DNA of 64,000 bases from Nostoc sp. LPT (GTDB lineage: Bacteria; Cyanobacteriota; Cyanobacteriia; Cyanobacteriales; Nostocaceae): the NCBI RefSeq assembly GCF_017115165.1, contig NZ_JABXKF010000177.1, positions 1-64,000 on the forward strand, read 5' to 3'. Every line of letters starts with the position of its first letter. Position 1 is the first letter of the stretch. The notes beneath the pieces are model-generated. The model ran no database searches, was not told where the DNA came from, and worked only from the letters and a program-made list of their open reading frames with translations. Shown here piece after piece: positions 1-8,141 of this stretch. The position numbers and the translations under genes were made by a program.

Positions 1-121
1 AAAATCGCTACACTCCACTATTTCTCATGCTTCCGCCTCCTTGTCACCCCTTCAGGAATGTGTCTCAAAACATCCGCTTTGTGAAATAGAAAATCATGCG
101 TCAGCCAGCACTGATTCTTAG

Positions 122-382
122 TTAAGGTTTTACGCTTTCAGTAGCGACTTTTCCCAGCCTATTAATTTTCCAGGCGCATCAGCTAAAGAAGTCTACCACT
201 TGATTTCCTTATTGGAAGAAAATGCTCTGAAGGCAAGTTCAACCTCTGTAAAAACTAGTGTGCTTGAGGCCGCTAAAAACGCAAGCCAAGAGCTTACAAA
301 TTGGCGAAACCTTTCTAGAAGCTTGGAGGGCTTACTAAAAAGTCGTATTTTCTCTCAATTCCAGTGGCACTTGTTGCAGTGA
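122..382 (+). pseudogene. possible 3' remnant of an unrecognised gene
   Basis: This reading frame is open for 86 codons, from just after a TAG at 119-121 to the TAA region at 382, and the same frame is also open upstream of that TAG to the window edge. The only starts are TTG codons, for example at 200. The peptide is mildly helical and rich in Ala, Ser, Leu and Lys, with no motif I recognise. It may be the tail of a gene beginning outside the window and broken by one stop, or simply a chance open frame. Confidence 0.25.
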
Positions 383-399
383 TATAAGTTTTACTGATT

Positions 400-441
400 T
401 AAATAATTAAAGCCCCCAAATTCTAACTGACTTTGGGAGCT
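400..441 (-). terminator. hairpin terminator of the 6S RNA / purK unit
   Basis: An inverted repeat at 411-441 pairs AGCCCCCAAA with TTTGGGAGCT (one mismatch) across an 11-nt loop. Read on the minus strand it is followed by a T-rich tract. It lies directly downstream of the putative 6S RNA in the same orientation. Confidence 0.6.
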
Positions 442-451
442 AATAATTTTA

Positions 452-636
452 AGTTCACCGCGACGCCGTTTTACCTAAGTTTATGACCTGGGTTTATCCA
501 GGTGGGAACCTAAATTCCTCGTTTAAAGTTTCCGGGTACATGCCCGGTATACTGCCACGAGAACAGTTGACTCCCTTGTCATTAAAGGCATAGATCAAAA
601 AACTTGATGGCAGTCACCAACGTCGTAGTGCAACTC
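452..636 (-). ncRNA. ssaA: putative 6S RNA
   Basis: This is a structured, gene-free stretch of about 185 nt immediately downstream of purK on the same strand. The two ends pair: CACCGCGACG at 456-465 is complementary, with two mismatches, to CGTCGTAGTG at 621-630. Further hairpins lie inside (ACCTGG...CCAGGT; CCGGG...CCCGG). A perfect minus-strand TATAAT (641-646) lies just upstream of the inferred 5' end, and a terminator hairpin follows. From memory, 6S RNA genes of cyanobacteria lie beside purK. Size, long closing stem and location fit 6S RNA, but no covariance model was run. Confidence 0.65.
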
Positions 637-640
637 ACTC

Positions 641-646
641 ATTATA
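641..646 (-). promoter_or_regulatory. -10 element for the 6S RNA
   Basis: TATAAT on the minus strand, about 7 nt before the predicted 6S RNA 5' end near 634-636. No well-spaced -35 box is obvious: TTGAAC upstream is at a 21-nt spacing. Confidence 0.5.
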
Positions 647-694
647 GCTTTTCAAAAGATGTTGTGTGTTCAACAGCGAAATTTTCCGATTTAT

Positions 695-1855
695 TTACCT
701 GGGATACCAGATAGATTCTATGGTCTGGGCGATCGCGATCGCCATCTCTGGATTTTGATTATCCAGCAAAACAGTGACATGTCCCAATTTCCTCCCAGGA
801 CGTGATTCTGTCTTTCCATACCAGTGAAGGTGCGCTTGGGGAATTTCTGCTATTTGTTGACGCTGGCTTTGGTAGTCACTGTGAGAATTTTCATACCCCA
901 ATAGGTTTACCATCACAGCGCTGGCGCACTGCAAAGCCGGATTTCCCAAAGGTAAACCACAAACAGCTCGAAGATGCTGCTCAAACTGAGAAGTTTCACA
1001 AGCGTCAAGAGAAAAATGCCCAGAATTGTGGGTACGTGGTGCAATTTCATTTACTAGAACTTTGCCATCAGCCCTGAGAAATAGCTCAATTCCAAAAATT
1101 CCGACTACTTTTAGGCTATTTAATAGAGTATGTGCGATCGCTTGGATTTCTGCCACTTGATTGGGCGTAATTTCGGCTGGCGCAATCACCCGCCGACACA
1201 CTTGTTGTTCTTGTTGGGTTTCTACCACTGGATAAGTGACAATTTCTCCCTCCACAGAACGAGCTGCAATTATTGCTAGTTCTTTTTCAAATGGGACAAA
1301 TTCTTCTAACAAGAAAAGTGATTGATTTAAAGTTTGTGTTGAGATTTCATCACTTAGCTTTTTTTCTAAAGTAGCAAAATCCTGAATTATGAAAGTACCT
1401 TGACCATCATAACCGTGACGACGGGATTTGAGGACTGCTGGGAAACCTAAATATTCTATTTTTGATTGAAGATTTTCCACCTCGTCAAGGCCGAAAAATT
1501 GAGGAGCTGGTAAGCCCAAGTCGCGTAAATAGCAACGCTGATGATATTTATCTAAAAGAGGAGCTAAAGCTTTTAATCTGGGACGGAAGCAAACGCCTTG
1601 CTGTGCCAAACCAGATAAAGCTTGCAGGTTAACAAATTCGTTTTCAAAGGTGATGACATCGCATTTTTGAGCTAATATTTCCGTAGAGCTTGCATCATCA
1701 ACTGGCGCGAAAACAATTTCTTTGGCGATTGACACGGCCGGGTCGTGTTCGCTAGGAGTTTGTACTACTAATTCTACTCCTAGCTTCTGTGCTGCATCCG
1801 CCATCATCCAGGCAAGTTGTCCGCCACCAATTACACCAACACGCTTCATTGACAT
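695..1855 (-). CDS. purK: N5-carboxyaminoimidazole ribonucleotide synthase PurK
   Basis: This is an ATP-grasp enzyme of de novo purine synthesis that converts AIR, bicarbonate and ATP to N5-CAIR, the substrate of PurE. The 386 residues match the usual length. The N-terminal dinucleotide-like fold shows VGVIGGGQLAWMM at residues 6-18. The ATP-grasp core includes AVLKSRRHGYDGQG near 140-153, and the C-terminal metal and substrate motif VNEIAPRTHNSGH is present. It overlaps the end of the pentapeptide-repeat gene by 10 bp, so the two are probably cotranscribed. The putative 6S RNA lies downstream on the same strand. Confidence 0.96.
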   Translation of the reverse strand: MSMKRVGVIGGGQLAWMMADAAQKLGVELVVQTPSEHDPAVSIAKEIVFAPVDDASSTEILAQKCDVITFENEFVNLQALSGLAQQGVCFRPRLKALAPLLDKYHQRCYLRDLGLPAPQFFGLDEVENLQSKIEYLGFPAVLKSRRHGYDGQGTFIIQDFATLEKKLSDEISTQTLNQSLFLLEEFVPFEKELAIIAARSVEGEIVTYPVVETQQEQQVCRRVIAPAEITPNQVAEIQAIAHTLLNSLKVVGIFGIELFLRADGKVLVNEIAPRTHNSGHFSLDACETSQFEQHLRAVCGLPLGNPALQCASAVMVNLLGYENSHSDYQSQRQQIAEIPQAHLHWYGKTESRPGRKLGHVTVLLDNQNPEMAIAIAQTIESIWYPR

Positions 1856-2370
1856 CCTAGAGAATCACGAGTTTGCACGCCTGTTTTGGAATTCACACCA
1901 CTGGCTTTGGTGCACAGTTCTTTGATTTGCGCTCTATCCAAAATTGCATCTGTAAAATCTGCACCGTCTATATTTACATCATTAAATATGGCGCGGAGCA
2001 AAAGAGCTTCTTTGAAAACTGCATTGCTCAAATCTGCCTTAGTCAAGTTTACCTGATCGACCATTGCATTTGTTAAATCCGCTCCGTGGAGATTTGCTTT
2101 TGTCATCACTGAAGCGCTCATAACTGCTCCCCGTAAGTCAGCGTTTGTAAAGTTAGCCAATTCCATATTGGCGTTAGAAAACTCCGCAGCTTGCAAACTC
2201 TGTCCAGAAAAATCACGTCTTGATAACTCTGCATTGCTAAATGACAGTGGATGAGTCCAGTCTACTGCCACTGCTGAATCGGCCACACACCAGATAATAA
2301 TTCCGAGAAGAAATGCTAATGCTTGCCGCCAAAATATATCGAGAGCCAATTTAGTGTATAATCGCTGCAT
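1846..2370 (-). CDS. exported pentapeptide-repeat protein
   Basis: The protein has 174 residues. A hydrophobic stretch at about 14-30 ends in an Ala-X-Ala-like site (SAVAV, near 31-35), which predicts a Sec signal peptide and a periplasmic or thylakoid-lumen location. Residues 45-150 are tandem A(D/N)LXX pentapeptides (ANFTNADLRGA, ANLHGADLTNA, ADLSNAV, ADFTDAI), which fold as a right-handed quadrilateral beta-helix. A short Cys-containing tail follows, as in lumenal pentapeptide proteins. The molecular function of this family is not established. Its last 10 bp overlap purK, which suggests translational coupling. Confidence 0.85.
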   Translation of the reverse strand: MQRLYTKLALDIFWRQALAFLLGIIIWCVADSAVAVDWTHPLSFSNAELSRRDFSGQSLQAAEFSNANMELANFTNADLRGAVMSASVMTKANLHGADLTNAMVDQVNLTKADLSNAVFKEALLLRAIFNDVNIDGADFTDAILDRAQIKELCTKASGVNSKTGVQTRDSLGCQ

Positions 2371-3103
2371 TTAATTACCGCATTTGAATTATTAGCAAGA
2401 CTGGCTCGTACTAATTGAGACTCGCAGCCTTGCTACTGGACTTGGAGAATGTGTATTTCCGTTGCTTAATATTTTGTAACGCAAAAAGAGTATAAGCTTC
2501 TTACTTTAGCAAAATTATCCCTGCTACTTGAGGTAGAGAGTGGCAATCAGCGATCGCACTAAAATTAGATTAGATATCAGAACAATAATTACTAAATAGC
2601 GATCGCAATGACTGAGTATAAATTGTTTCTCACATCAAGCAAGCTTTAGCAAAATAGAGACGGGGAGCATAATCTATTGTTGTTGATGAAGATAAAACTT
2701 GAAATTCCTAACTCTAAAGGAATAATTTAGCTGAATAAAGCAATATCTACTATGGCCTATGCTTGTTGACTTATTTACAATTCTTCATTTCTGGATTTAA
2801 ATTTTGCAAGATATAAAAAGTTTTTTTGAGCAGTAATACCCACGGAGTTATTTACAATTCTTGACCTTCTATTTTGCAAGTAAAGTTTGTTGTATTTTAA
2901 ATTCAACAGCCCCGATCAACTGTTAGTCTTTTAATTAATGAAAGCAAGATTTGAACGTAATTATATGCGTTTCAATTGCTTAACAAAGCTTAAAAGTTCG
3001 ATAATTAGCGTTAATTTTATAGCGATTAGTTAGTTCTTCAGGAATCTCCCAGAGTTTACATTCACCAAGTACACAACTTCCACAAACCGAACTCCGAAAC
3101 CCG
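2371..3103. other. 733-bp divergent intergenic region with an imperfect direct repeat
   Basis: No gene was found between the divergent pentapeptide-repeat gene and the 107-aa membrane protein gene. The region is AT-rich and should hold both promoters. The words TTATTTACAATTCTT and ATTTTGCAAG occur twice in the same order (about 2771-2810 and 2849-2880), a roughly 75-bp imperfect duplication. HIP1 octamers occur near 2551 and 2600. Confidence 0.5.
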
Positions 3104-3427
3104 ATGATGAATCATTACTCACTTCAATGGATTGAGGCATGGTGCCAAGAAAATGGCTGGACAGATTTATTTGTTGAGCGACGTAACAACTTCTGGGCTT
3201 TCCCTCCGGGTGGGGTAATGCCGGAACCAATTCCAGTTCATGTTCTCAGATTGATTAAAGCCGAAAAAGGACTGACTTTGGAAGAACGATTGTGGTCGCT
3301 GTCTGCAGTAGTTGGCACAATCCTAGCTGTTCTTTTTACCTTCTGGTTCCAGTCGCCGATGCCATTAGTTTTAGCTTTCGCTTTTAATGCTGTTACGGTG
3401 GCTCAATTTGAACTTGAAGATGCCTAA
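3104..3427 (+). CDS. small conserved-looking membrane protein of unknown function
   Basis: The protein has 107 residues. The N-terminal soluble half is rich in aromatics (WIEAWCQENGW, NNFWAFPPGGVMPEPIP). The C-terminal half has two hydrophobic segments (about 62-80 and 84-98) separated by a short Ser-Pro turn, which predicts a hairpin in the membrane and an acidic end (ELEDA). The composition looks like a real gene and a strong terminator follows. I do not recognise the family. An ATG-ATG pair opens the frame with no obvious ribosome-binding site. Confidence 0.7.
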   Translation: MMNHYSLQWIEAWCQENGWTDLFVERRNNFWAFPPGGVMPEPIPVHVLRLIKAEKGLTLEERLWSLSAVVGTILAVLFTFWFQSPMPLVLAFAFNAVTVAQFELEDA

Positions 3428-3451
3428 TTTTTATTTTGGGCTTTGCTATTC

Positions 3452-3489
3452 AAAACTGCTCTTGTCTGCTTTCAGCAAGAGCAGTTTTT
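3452..3489 (+). terminator. strong intrinsic terminator
   Basis: A perfect 13-bp stem (AAAACTGCTCTTG with CAAGAGCAGTTTT, 3452-3464 and 3475-3487) closes a 10-nt loop and is followed by T residues. It lies 24 bp past the 107-aa membrane protein gene. Confidence 0.85.
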
Positions 3490-3559
3490 AATTTAACAAG
3501 AAAGAATTCAGGAGTCAGGAGCCAGAATTATCCAATTGAATTCTGTGCGATTCGCTACC

Positions 3560-3650
3560 CCTGCAAAGAAACAAGCTACGCGCTGCGCGAACGTAGAGAA
3601 CGTCTTGATTCTGATGCCTTGGCGGAGCGTCTCAGGCTTCGCTTGTGAAT
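3560..3650. repeat. dispersed palindromic repeat cluster
   Basis: The stretch CTACGCGCTGCGCGAACG followed by GGCGGAGCGTCTCAGGCTTCGC belongs to the GC-rich palindromic repeats scattered through this window (compare 22383-22475 and 52610-52680). The open frame running through it is not a credible gene. Confidence 0.6.
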
Positions 3651-3718
3651 TGTTCTTTAATGATTTGTATAGCAGCCGTCTAGTCTATTAAGACATAACA
3701 ATTAGAAATCACTAACAT

Positions 3719-4210
3719 TTAAGAGCAGCTAGCAGGTATAGCTATTTTTGCGTGTTTGTTAACGTAGTCCACAAATAATTGCTTCAATCGGGGACTAACG
3801 CCAGCGTGTTCAAAGAATCCAAAACCGAGATTTCTCGCTTTTGCTAAGGTTTCCTCTGGTGTTAATCCTTCCTGGATAGCGATACTCAACAGCGCAATTC
3901 CAGTCGATCGCATCCCGGCAGCACAATGTACAATCGCTGGTTTCGGGATTTGTTCGAGTGTCGTGAGGATTTTGGTAATCACCTCTTCATTCAAATTTTT
4001 TAGATCCACCTTGAGTGGAACATTTTGATAATACAGCCCCAATGCTTCCGCCACTTTTTGCTCATCTTTGGAAAATCCTAGTTCATCAGGCGATCGCAAA
4101 TTGAGAACGGACTTAAAACCCTCTTGAATAGCTTGCTCAAGCTGTTTCGGTATGATTTGTCCTGTTGTTGTCAAGTTTTCGTTAATTTGTATGGCGTTGA
4201 TCACATTCAC
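3719..4210 (-). CDS. DUF442 / BLH-type phosphatase-like protein
   Basis: The 163 residues resemble the single-domain phosphatase-like family (DUF442) that is fused to beta-lactamase folds in Blh proteins. The signature loop VHCAAGMRSTG (about residues 94-104) has the Cys-X4-Arg spacing of this family rather than the Cys-X5-Arg of classical protein tyrosine phosphatases. The N-terminal half contains VLNLRSPDE, typical of the group. The substrate is unknown; in other bacteria DUF442 proteins are linked to sulfide or persulfide metabolism, which is not shown here. It diverges from the GlxA-like gene at 4527. Confidence 0.82.
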   Translation of the reverse strand: MNVINAIQINENLTTTGQIIPKQLEQAIQEGFKSVLNLRSPDELGFSKDEQKVAEALGLYYQNVPLKVDLKNLNEEVITKILTTLEQIPKPAIVHCAAGMRSTGIALLSIAIQEGLTPEETLAKARNLGFGFFEHAGVSPRLKQLFVDYVNKHAKIAIPASCS

Positions 4211-4526
4211 TCCTTTTGATTTTCTAATGTCTGCCAGCTTGGTAAATACTCTAAGGGAGCAAGCTTTGAGAAGATATTCAAAATAAACACAATAAAATTA
4301 GCCAAATATCACAAGATATTGCTTGATTACTTCAAAATTTATCTTTTGAAGTTGGTTATTTTTTTGCTTTATCCATAATATACGGTTTGTCGATAGAATT
4401 AGTGATAATTAATTTTTTTTATACTTTTTACTGATAAAATTACTGTAATTTATATCTTAAGAGTTATACTATTGGGCAAGTTGCAGGAGCAATTGATCGG
4501 AATTTTTGCGAACAAGGGTATCAATA

Positions 4527-5240
4527 ATGACTGTTACAGAACAAATTTCTTCTCTATCCATTGGAATAGTATTGTTCCCAGATGTAACGCAGTTAGATTT
4601 TACGGGTCCCTACGAAGTCTTTGCCAAATTGCCAAAGGCGCAATTATATCTGCTGGCGGAAACACTCGAACCAATTCCGAGCGATTGCGGCCTCACTTTT
4701 CTACCTGACACAACCTTTGCTCAAGCCCCAGCCTTAGATGTGTTATTTGTGCCAGGAGGCCCAGGTATCAATGCCAAAATGGAAGATGAAAAGTTCCTCG
4801 GCTTTCTCAAAACCCAAGGTAAACAAGCCCGCTACGTTACATCTGTCTGCACTGGTTCTCTGCTGCTGGCGGCGGCGGGTTTACTTCAGGGCTATTGCGC
4901 CACTACTCACTGGCTATCGTTGGATTTACTTGAGATGTTAGGAGTGAAGACAGTTGCCCAAAGAGTTGTCATCGATCGCAATCGAATTACAGGCAGTGGT
5001 GTGACAGCTGGCATTGATTTTGGGCTGGCTCTAGCTGCTGAGTTATTTGGGGAAGCGCTCGCCCAAGCAATTCAACTAAGGATTGAATACAATCCCCAAC
5101 CACCCTTTAACAGTGGTTCTCCCCAAACTGCCCCTGCGGCTGTACTTGCTCGCGTTATAGATGCAAGTCACAATGTTCAGGAAATCAGACGGCAAATTGT
5201 CCAGCGAGTTGTGACTCAATTGCAAACTGCTAATAAATAG
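4527..5240 (+). CDS. DJ-1/PfpI family protein, GlxA/isonitrile hydratase-like
   Basis: This is a 237-residue class I glutamine amidotransferase-like fold. The N-terminal strand IGIVLFPDVTQLDFTGPYEVF is the hallmark of the GlxA/InhA branch. The nucleophile elbow SVCTGSLLLAAAGLL places the catalytic Cys near residue 107, followed by ATTHW. The AraC-type DNA-binding domain of true GlxA regulators is absent, so an enzyme such as isonitrile hydratase is more likely than a regulator. I chose the ATG at 4527, preceded by AAGGG at suitable spacing, over a TTG 21 bp upstream. The actual substrate cannot be told from sequence. Confidence 0.86.
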   Translation: MTVTEQISSLSIGIVLFPDVTQLDFTGPYEVFAKLPKAQLYLLAETLEPIPSDCGLTFLPDTTFAQAPALDVLFVPGGPGINAKMEDEKFLGFLKTQGKQARYVTSVCTGSLLLAAAGLLQGYCATTHWLSLDLLEMLGVKTVAQRVVIDRNRITGSGVTAGIDFGLALAAELFGEALAQAIQLRIEYNPQPPFNSGSPQTAPAAVLARVIDASHNVQEIRRQIVQRVVTQLQTANK

Positions 5241-5344
5241 CTAGGCGCAAATAATTAGAAGATAGGGTAGATTGTATTAGCGTGAAACACATAACGCACC
5301 ATTTCCGATTTTCGGTGCATTACGGAAGCCGTAACATACCCTAG

Positions 5345-5402
5345 AGAACAATTCTTCTTTTTAAACTGGGCAATGACCCAGAACTAAAGTTTTCATTCAT
5401 AC
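5345..5402. repeat. dispersed repeat, copy 1
   Basis: The words AATTCTTCTTTTTAAA, AATGACCCA and AACTAAAGTTTTCATT recur in the same order and spacing at about 52031-52085 with few differences. Both copies are intergenic. Read on the minus strand each encodes a short NENFS-x-GSL peptide. Confidence 0.65.
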
Positions 5403-5490
5403 TTCTTTCCTCCTGCCTTCTCCCAAGGGGAGACCCTAAAAGCAATCTGCCTCTGCCTTCTCTTGTAATCTGAATGCCAGTTCTGAACCT

Positions 5491-5994
5491 ATGAGCGCTA
5501 AGGAAATATCTCTTCGACCTGCCCAAGAAACAGATGCGTGGGTGCTGAGTGCAATTCATATTGCTGCCATCAAAGCTCTGCCTACAACTTTCTACACCCA
5601 AAAAGAACTTTTAGCTTGGCGCAATTACCGTGACAAACCTGATGGTTCAAATATCTTGAAGAGTATGAAAGCAGAATCTTTCTGGGTTGCGATCAAGGGG
5701 GATGTTGTTATAGGTTTTGCTAGTTTCATTGTTGATGAACTAATCGGGTTGTATGTCCATCCTAAATATCAAGGTAAAGGGATTGGCCGTGCTTTAGTTC
5801 AACATTTTTGCAATGAAGCAACTGAGCAAGGTATAGATAAGGTAATTACAACCGCTAGCCTTTATGCTGAAGGGTTTTATTTACGACTGGGATTTACTGC
5901 CATCCAAAAAGCACCTCATTATTTAAGAAGTGGGATAGTTGTTCCAGTTACTAAAATGAGTAAAACATTAGCTACCACACCAAAATCAATTTGA
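5491..5994 (+). CDS. GNAT-family N-acetyltransferase
   Basis: This 167-residue single-domain acyltransferase probably uses acetyl-CoA. Motif A of the GNAT fold is clear: LYVHPKYQGKGIGRALVQ (about 88-105) carries the Q/R-X-X-G-X-G/A pyrophosphate-binding loop. Downstream ASLYAEGFYLRLGF is the usual motif B helix with the conserved Tyr. The substrate is unknown; this small branch acts on amino groups of small molecules or protein N-termini. The next gene is a TetR regulator, 112 bp away and in the same direction, but no functional link is evident. Confidence 0.9.
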   Translation: MSAKEISLRPAQETDAWVLSAIHIAAIKALPTTFYTQKELLAWRNYRDKPDGSNILKSMKAESFWVAIKGDVVIGFASFIVDELIGLYVHPKYQGKGIGRALVQHFCNEATEQGIDKVITTASLYAEGFYLRLGFTAIQKAPHYLRSGIVVPVTKMSKTLATTPKSI

Positions 5995-6106
5995 GAAGGT
6001 AAATATTTTTAATAACTTTAAAAATACTGGCATCAATATCATTTTCCCAAATTACGACCACTTTTTCTACATATTCTATGATGAAAGGAAGTACTTGCCA
6101 GCATAA

Positions 6107-6715
6107 ATGCATAAAACTATCCGTTCATCAACTCTCACCCGTACACGTTTGATAGAAGCCGCCTTGCAGGTATTTGCCAGTTTAGGTGTTCAAGGAGCAA
6201 CTACCCGTGAAATAGCTCGTGTTGCTGGTGTGAATGAGGTGACTTTATTTCGCCACTTTGCTAGCAAAGAACAACTTCTAGGAGCAGTAATGAAAAATGC
6301 CTTGGCACTCCAGACAGAAGCCCTTGCACACTCCGAAGCGTGGACACAGGATCTAAAAATTGATTTAAAACAGTATGCCCATCTTTACAATACTATGCTA
6401 GAGACACAGGAGGACTTAATTCGTACCTTCATTGGAGAAGCTAAACGTCATCCAGAGGCAGCCAAACAAGTGATTCAAGAAGCTGCCCAGCCCTTAGCAA
6501 AAAAACTGGTAGCTTACCTGCAATCGAGTCAGAAACGAGGCACTGTCAGAGCAGACCTCGATCCATTTCCGGCTGTCGATATATTTACAGGAATGCTGTT
6601 AGCTGGAATGCTATGCCGCAGTGCAAAATTCAATCAAGGCAGCTATAGCTGTGAGGACTATATCGAAACCTGTGTAGATATTTTTGTGCGCGGTATCAGT
6701 ACCACTCCCCTCTAA
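6107..6715 (+). CDS. TetR/AcrR-family transcriptional regulator
   Basis: This is a 202-residue regulator. The N-terminal helix-turn-helix spans about residues 12-57, with the typical RLIEAALQVFASLGVQGATT and the recognition part IARVAGVNEVTLFRHFASKE. The rest is the all-helical ligand-binding and dimerisation domain, with a family-like C-terminus. The ligand and target are unknown. The upstream 112 bp is AT-rich and could hold its own operator. Neighbours are an acetyltransferase and, 213 bp downstream, the riboflavin kinase-methyltransferase pair; none is an obvious efflux target. Confidence 0.92.
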   Translation: MHKTIRSSTLTRTRLIEAALQVFASLGVQGATTREIARVAGVNEVTLFRHFASKEQLLGAVMKNALALQTEALAHSEAWTQDLKIDLKQYAHLYNTMLETQEDLIRTFIGEAKRHPEAAKQVIQEAAQPLAKKLVAYLQSSQKRGTVRADLDPFPAVDIFTGMLLAGMLCRSAKFNQGSYSCEDYIETCVDIFVRGISTTPL

Positions 6716-6928
6716 TTTGTCGATGCAGTTGTAAGCCATGAGCCAAATTAGATAATTTATGGCAACAGCAGTGATTCGGAGTTGATGATCTATGAAGACT
6801 AATAAAGGTAAGTTCTTTCTGCACGACTCGCTAGCAAAGCGACTCAAGAGGAAATAGATTTAGCGATCGCTACTGCATAATATGTTCAATCTATATAACT
6901 ACCAGCCTATTTACAAAAATTAAAATCT

Positions 6929-7318
6929 ATGAAAATCTTAAAAGGTAAGGTTGTCAGTGGTTTAGGAAACTTTTCTTACTGGATTGAGAAACTCCAAGAA
7001 TATTACTTGAGAAAAACGGGGATGAAATTTTTCCCTGGAACTTTAAATATTCAGTTAGATCAACCTTACCATCTCCCGAAAAATGTCATACGTCTGGAAA
7101 AGGAAGAATATGGAGGGACTGTTTCTGTGAGCATTGTTCCCTGTCAGATATTTGGCAGAGATGCTTTCATCTTAAGAACAGACAAAAATAATACTGAAAG
7201 TGGAGATCATCCGAAAACAATTATTGAGATAGCTTGCAATGTGAAACTTCGGGAGCTATATAACCTTAAAGATAATGATTTGATTGAAGTTGAGACTCAC
7301 GATGTCAGATTTATCTGA
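6929..7318 (+). CDS. DUF120 / archaeal-type CTP-dependent riboflavin kinase-like protein
   Basis: The 129 residues match the size of the archaeal RibK domain (DUF120), which phosphorylates riboflavin to FMN with CTP. Features seen are an N-terminal KGKVVSGLGNFSYW, the signature GMKFFPGTLNIQL (about 31-43), a central strand set with GRDAFILR, and a C-terminal LRELYNLKDNDLIEVE typical of the cradle-loop barrel. No FAD-synthase domain of the bacterial RibF type is attached. The stop overlaps the next gene by 17 bp, so the two are translationally coupled. The family call rests on remembered motifs; activity on another nucleotide or sugar substrate is possible. Confidence 0.78.
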   Translation: MKILKGKVVSGLGNFSYWIEKLQEYYLRKTGMKFFPGTLNIQLDQPYHLPKNVIRLEKEEYGGTVSVSIVPCQIFGRDAFILRTDKNNTESGDHPKTIIEIACNVKLRELYNLKDNDLIEVETHDVRFI

Positions 7319-8141
7319 ATTAAACAATCTGCTAGGAGATGAAGCGTTAATCCATTATGCGAGTGGTCGGGAGCAAGAGCGGTTATCAAAAGGTGCAGGT
7401 TTGCTGGAATTAGCCCGAAGCCAAGAACTTATTAGCCGCTACCTACCGCCTCCTCCCGCAGTGATTTTCGATGTTGGCGGTGGCGCTGGCGTCTATTCTT
7501 TTTGGCTGGCTCAACAAGGCTATAAAGTTCATCTCATTGATGCGATTCCTTTGCACATAAAGCAAGCCCAACATTTGTCTCAAGCTCAACCGGAATATCC
7601 TTTAGCTAGTTTGGCTGTTGGAGACGCTCGGCAACTCAATCGGGCGGATAATAGCATTGATGCTGTTCTGTTACTTGGGCCTTTGTATCATCTGACCGAG
7701 CGCACAGATCGGATTATTGCTTTGGCTGAAGCTCACCGGATCTTAAAAACTGGAGGTTTTGCTTTTGCTGCGGGAGTTTCTCGCTTTGCTTCAACCTTAG
7801 ATGGATTATTTCGGGGACATTTGGATGATCCAGAGTTTGTAGAGATTGTTAAACAGGATTTGATTGATGGTCAACACCGCAACCCAAACAACCATCCTCG
7901 CTACTTTACAAAAACCTTCTTTCATCATCCAGAAGAACTTAGAGCAGAGGTTGAAGAAGCGGGTTTACATTCTGAAAAGATTTTAGCGATTGAAGGGCCA
8001 GGCTGGTTATTACAAAACTTTCAGGAACACTGGAATAATGTCGGTCGCCGCGATCGCCTTTTAGAAGCGATTCGCTGGTTAGAAACCGAACCCTCTATAT
8101 TGGGGATGAGCGCTCACATCATGGCTGTTGCCCGTAAATAG
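7302..8141 (+). CDS. class I SAM-dependent methyltransferase
   Basis: The protein has 279 residues when started at the ATG at 7302, which lies inside the end of the riboflavin kinase-like gene; a TTG 18 bp upstream is less likely. Motif I VIFDVGGGAGVYSFWLA (about 54-70) is the Rossmann SAM-binding loop, motif II ends HLIDAIP, and VLLLGPLYHL is motif IV. The C-terminal half has HHPEELRAEVEEAG, as in methyltransferases acting on small molecules. The substrate is unknown. The 17-bp overlap with the DUF120 gene suggests coupled synthesis and perhaps a shared pathway. It meets the ChaC gene tail to tail with a 23-bp overlap. Confidence 0.88.
   Translation: MSDLSELNNLLGDEALIHYASGREQERLSKGAGLLELARSQELISRYLPPPPAVIFDVGGGAGVYSFWLAQQGYKVHLIDAIPLHIKQAQHLSQAQPEYPLASLAVGDARQLNRADNSIDAVLLLGPLYHLTERTDRIIALAEAHRILKTGGFAFAAGVSRFASTLDGLFRGHLDDPEFVEIVKQDLIDGQHRNPNNHPRYFTKTFFHHPEELRAEVEEAGLHSEKILAIEGPGWLLQNFQEHWNNVGRRDRLLEAIRWLETEPSILGMSAHIMAVARK

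Noticed and set aside
3436-3648. 70-codon frame after the first terminator
   Set aside because: It runs through the terminator hairpin and a palindromic repeat and has no coding character.
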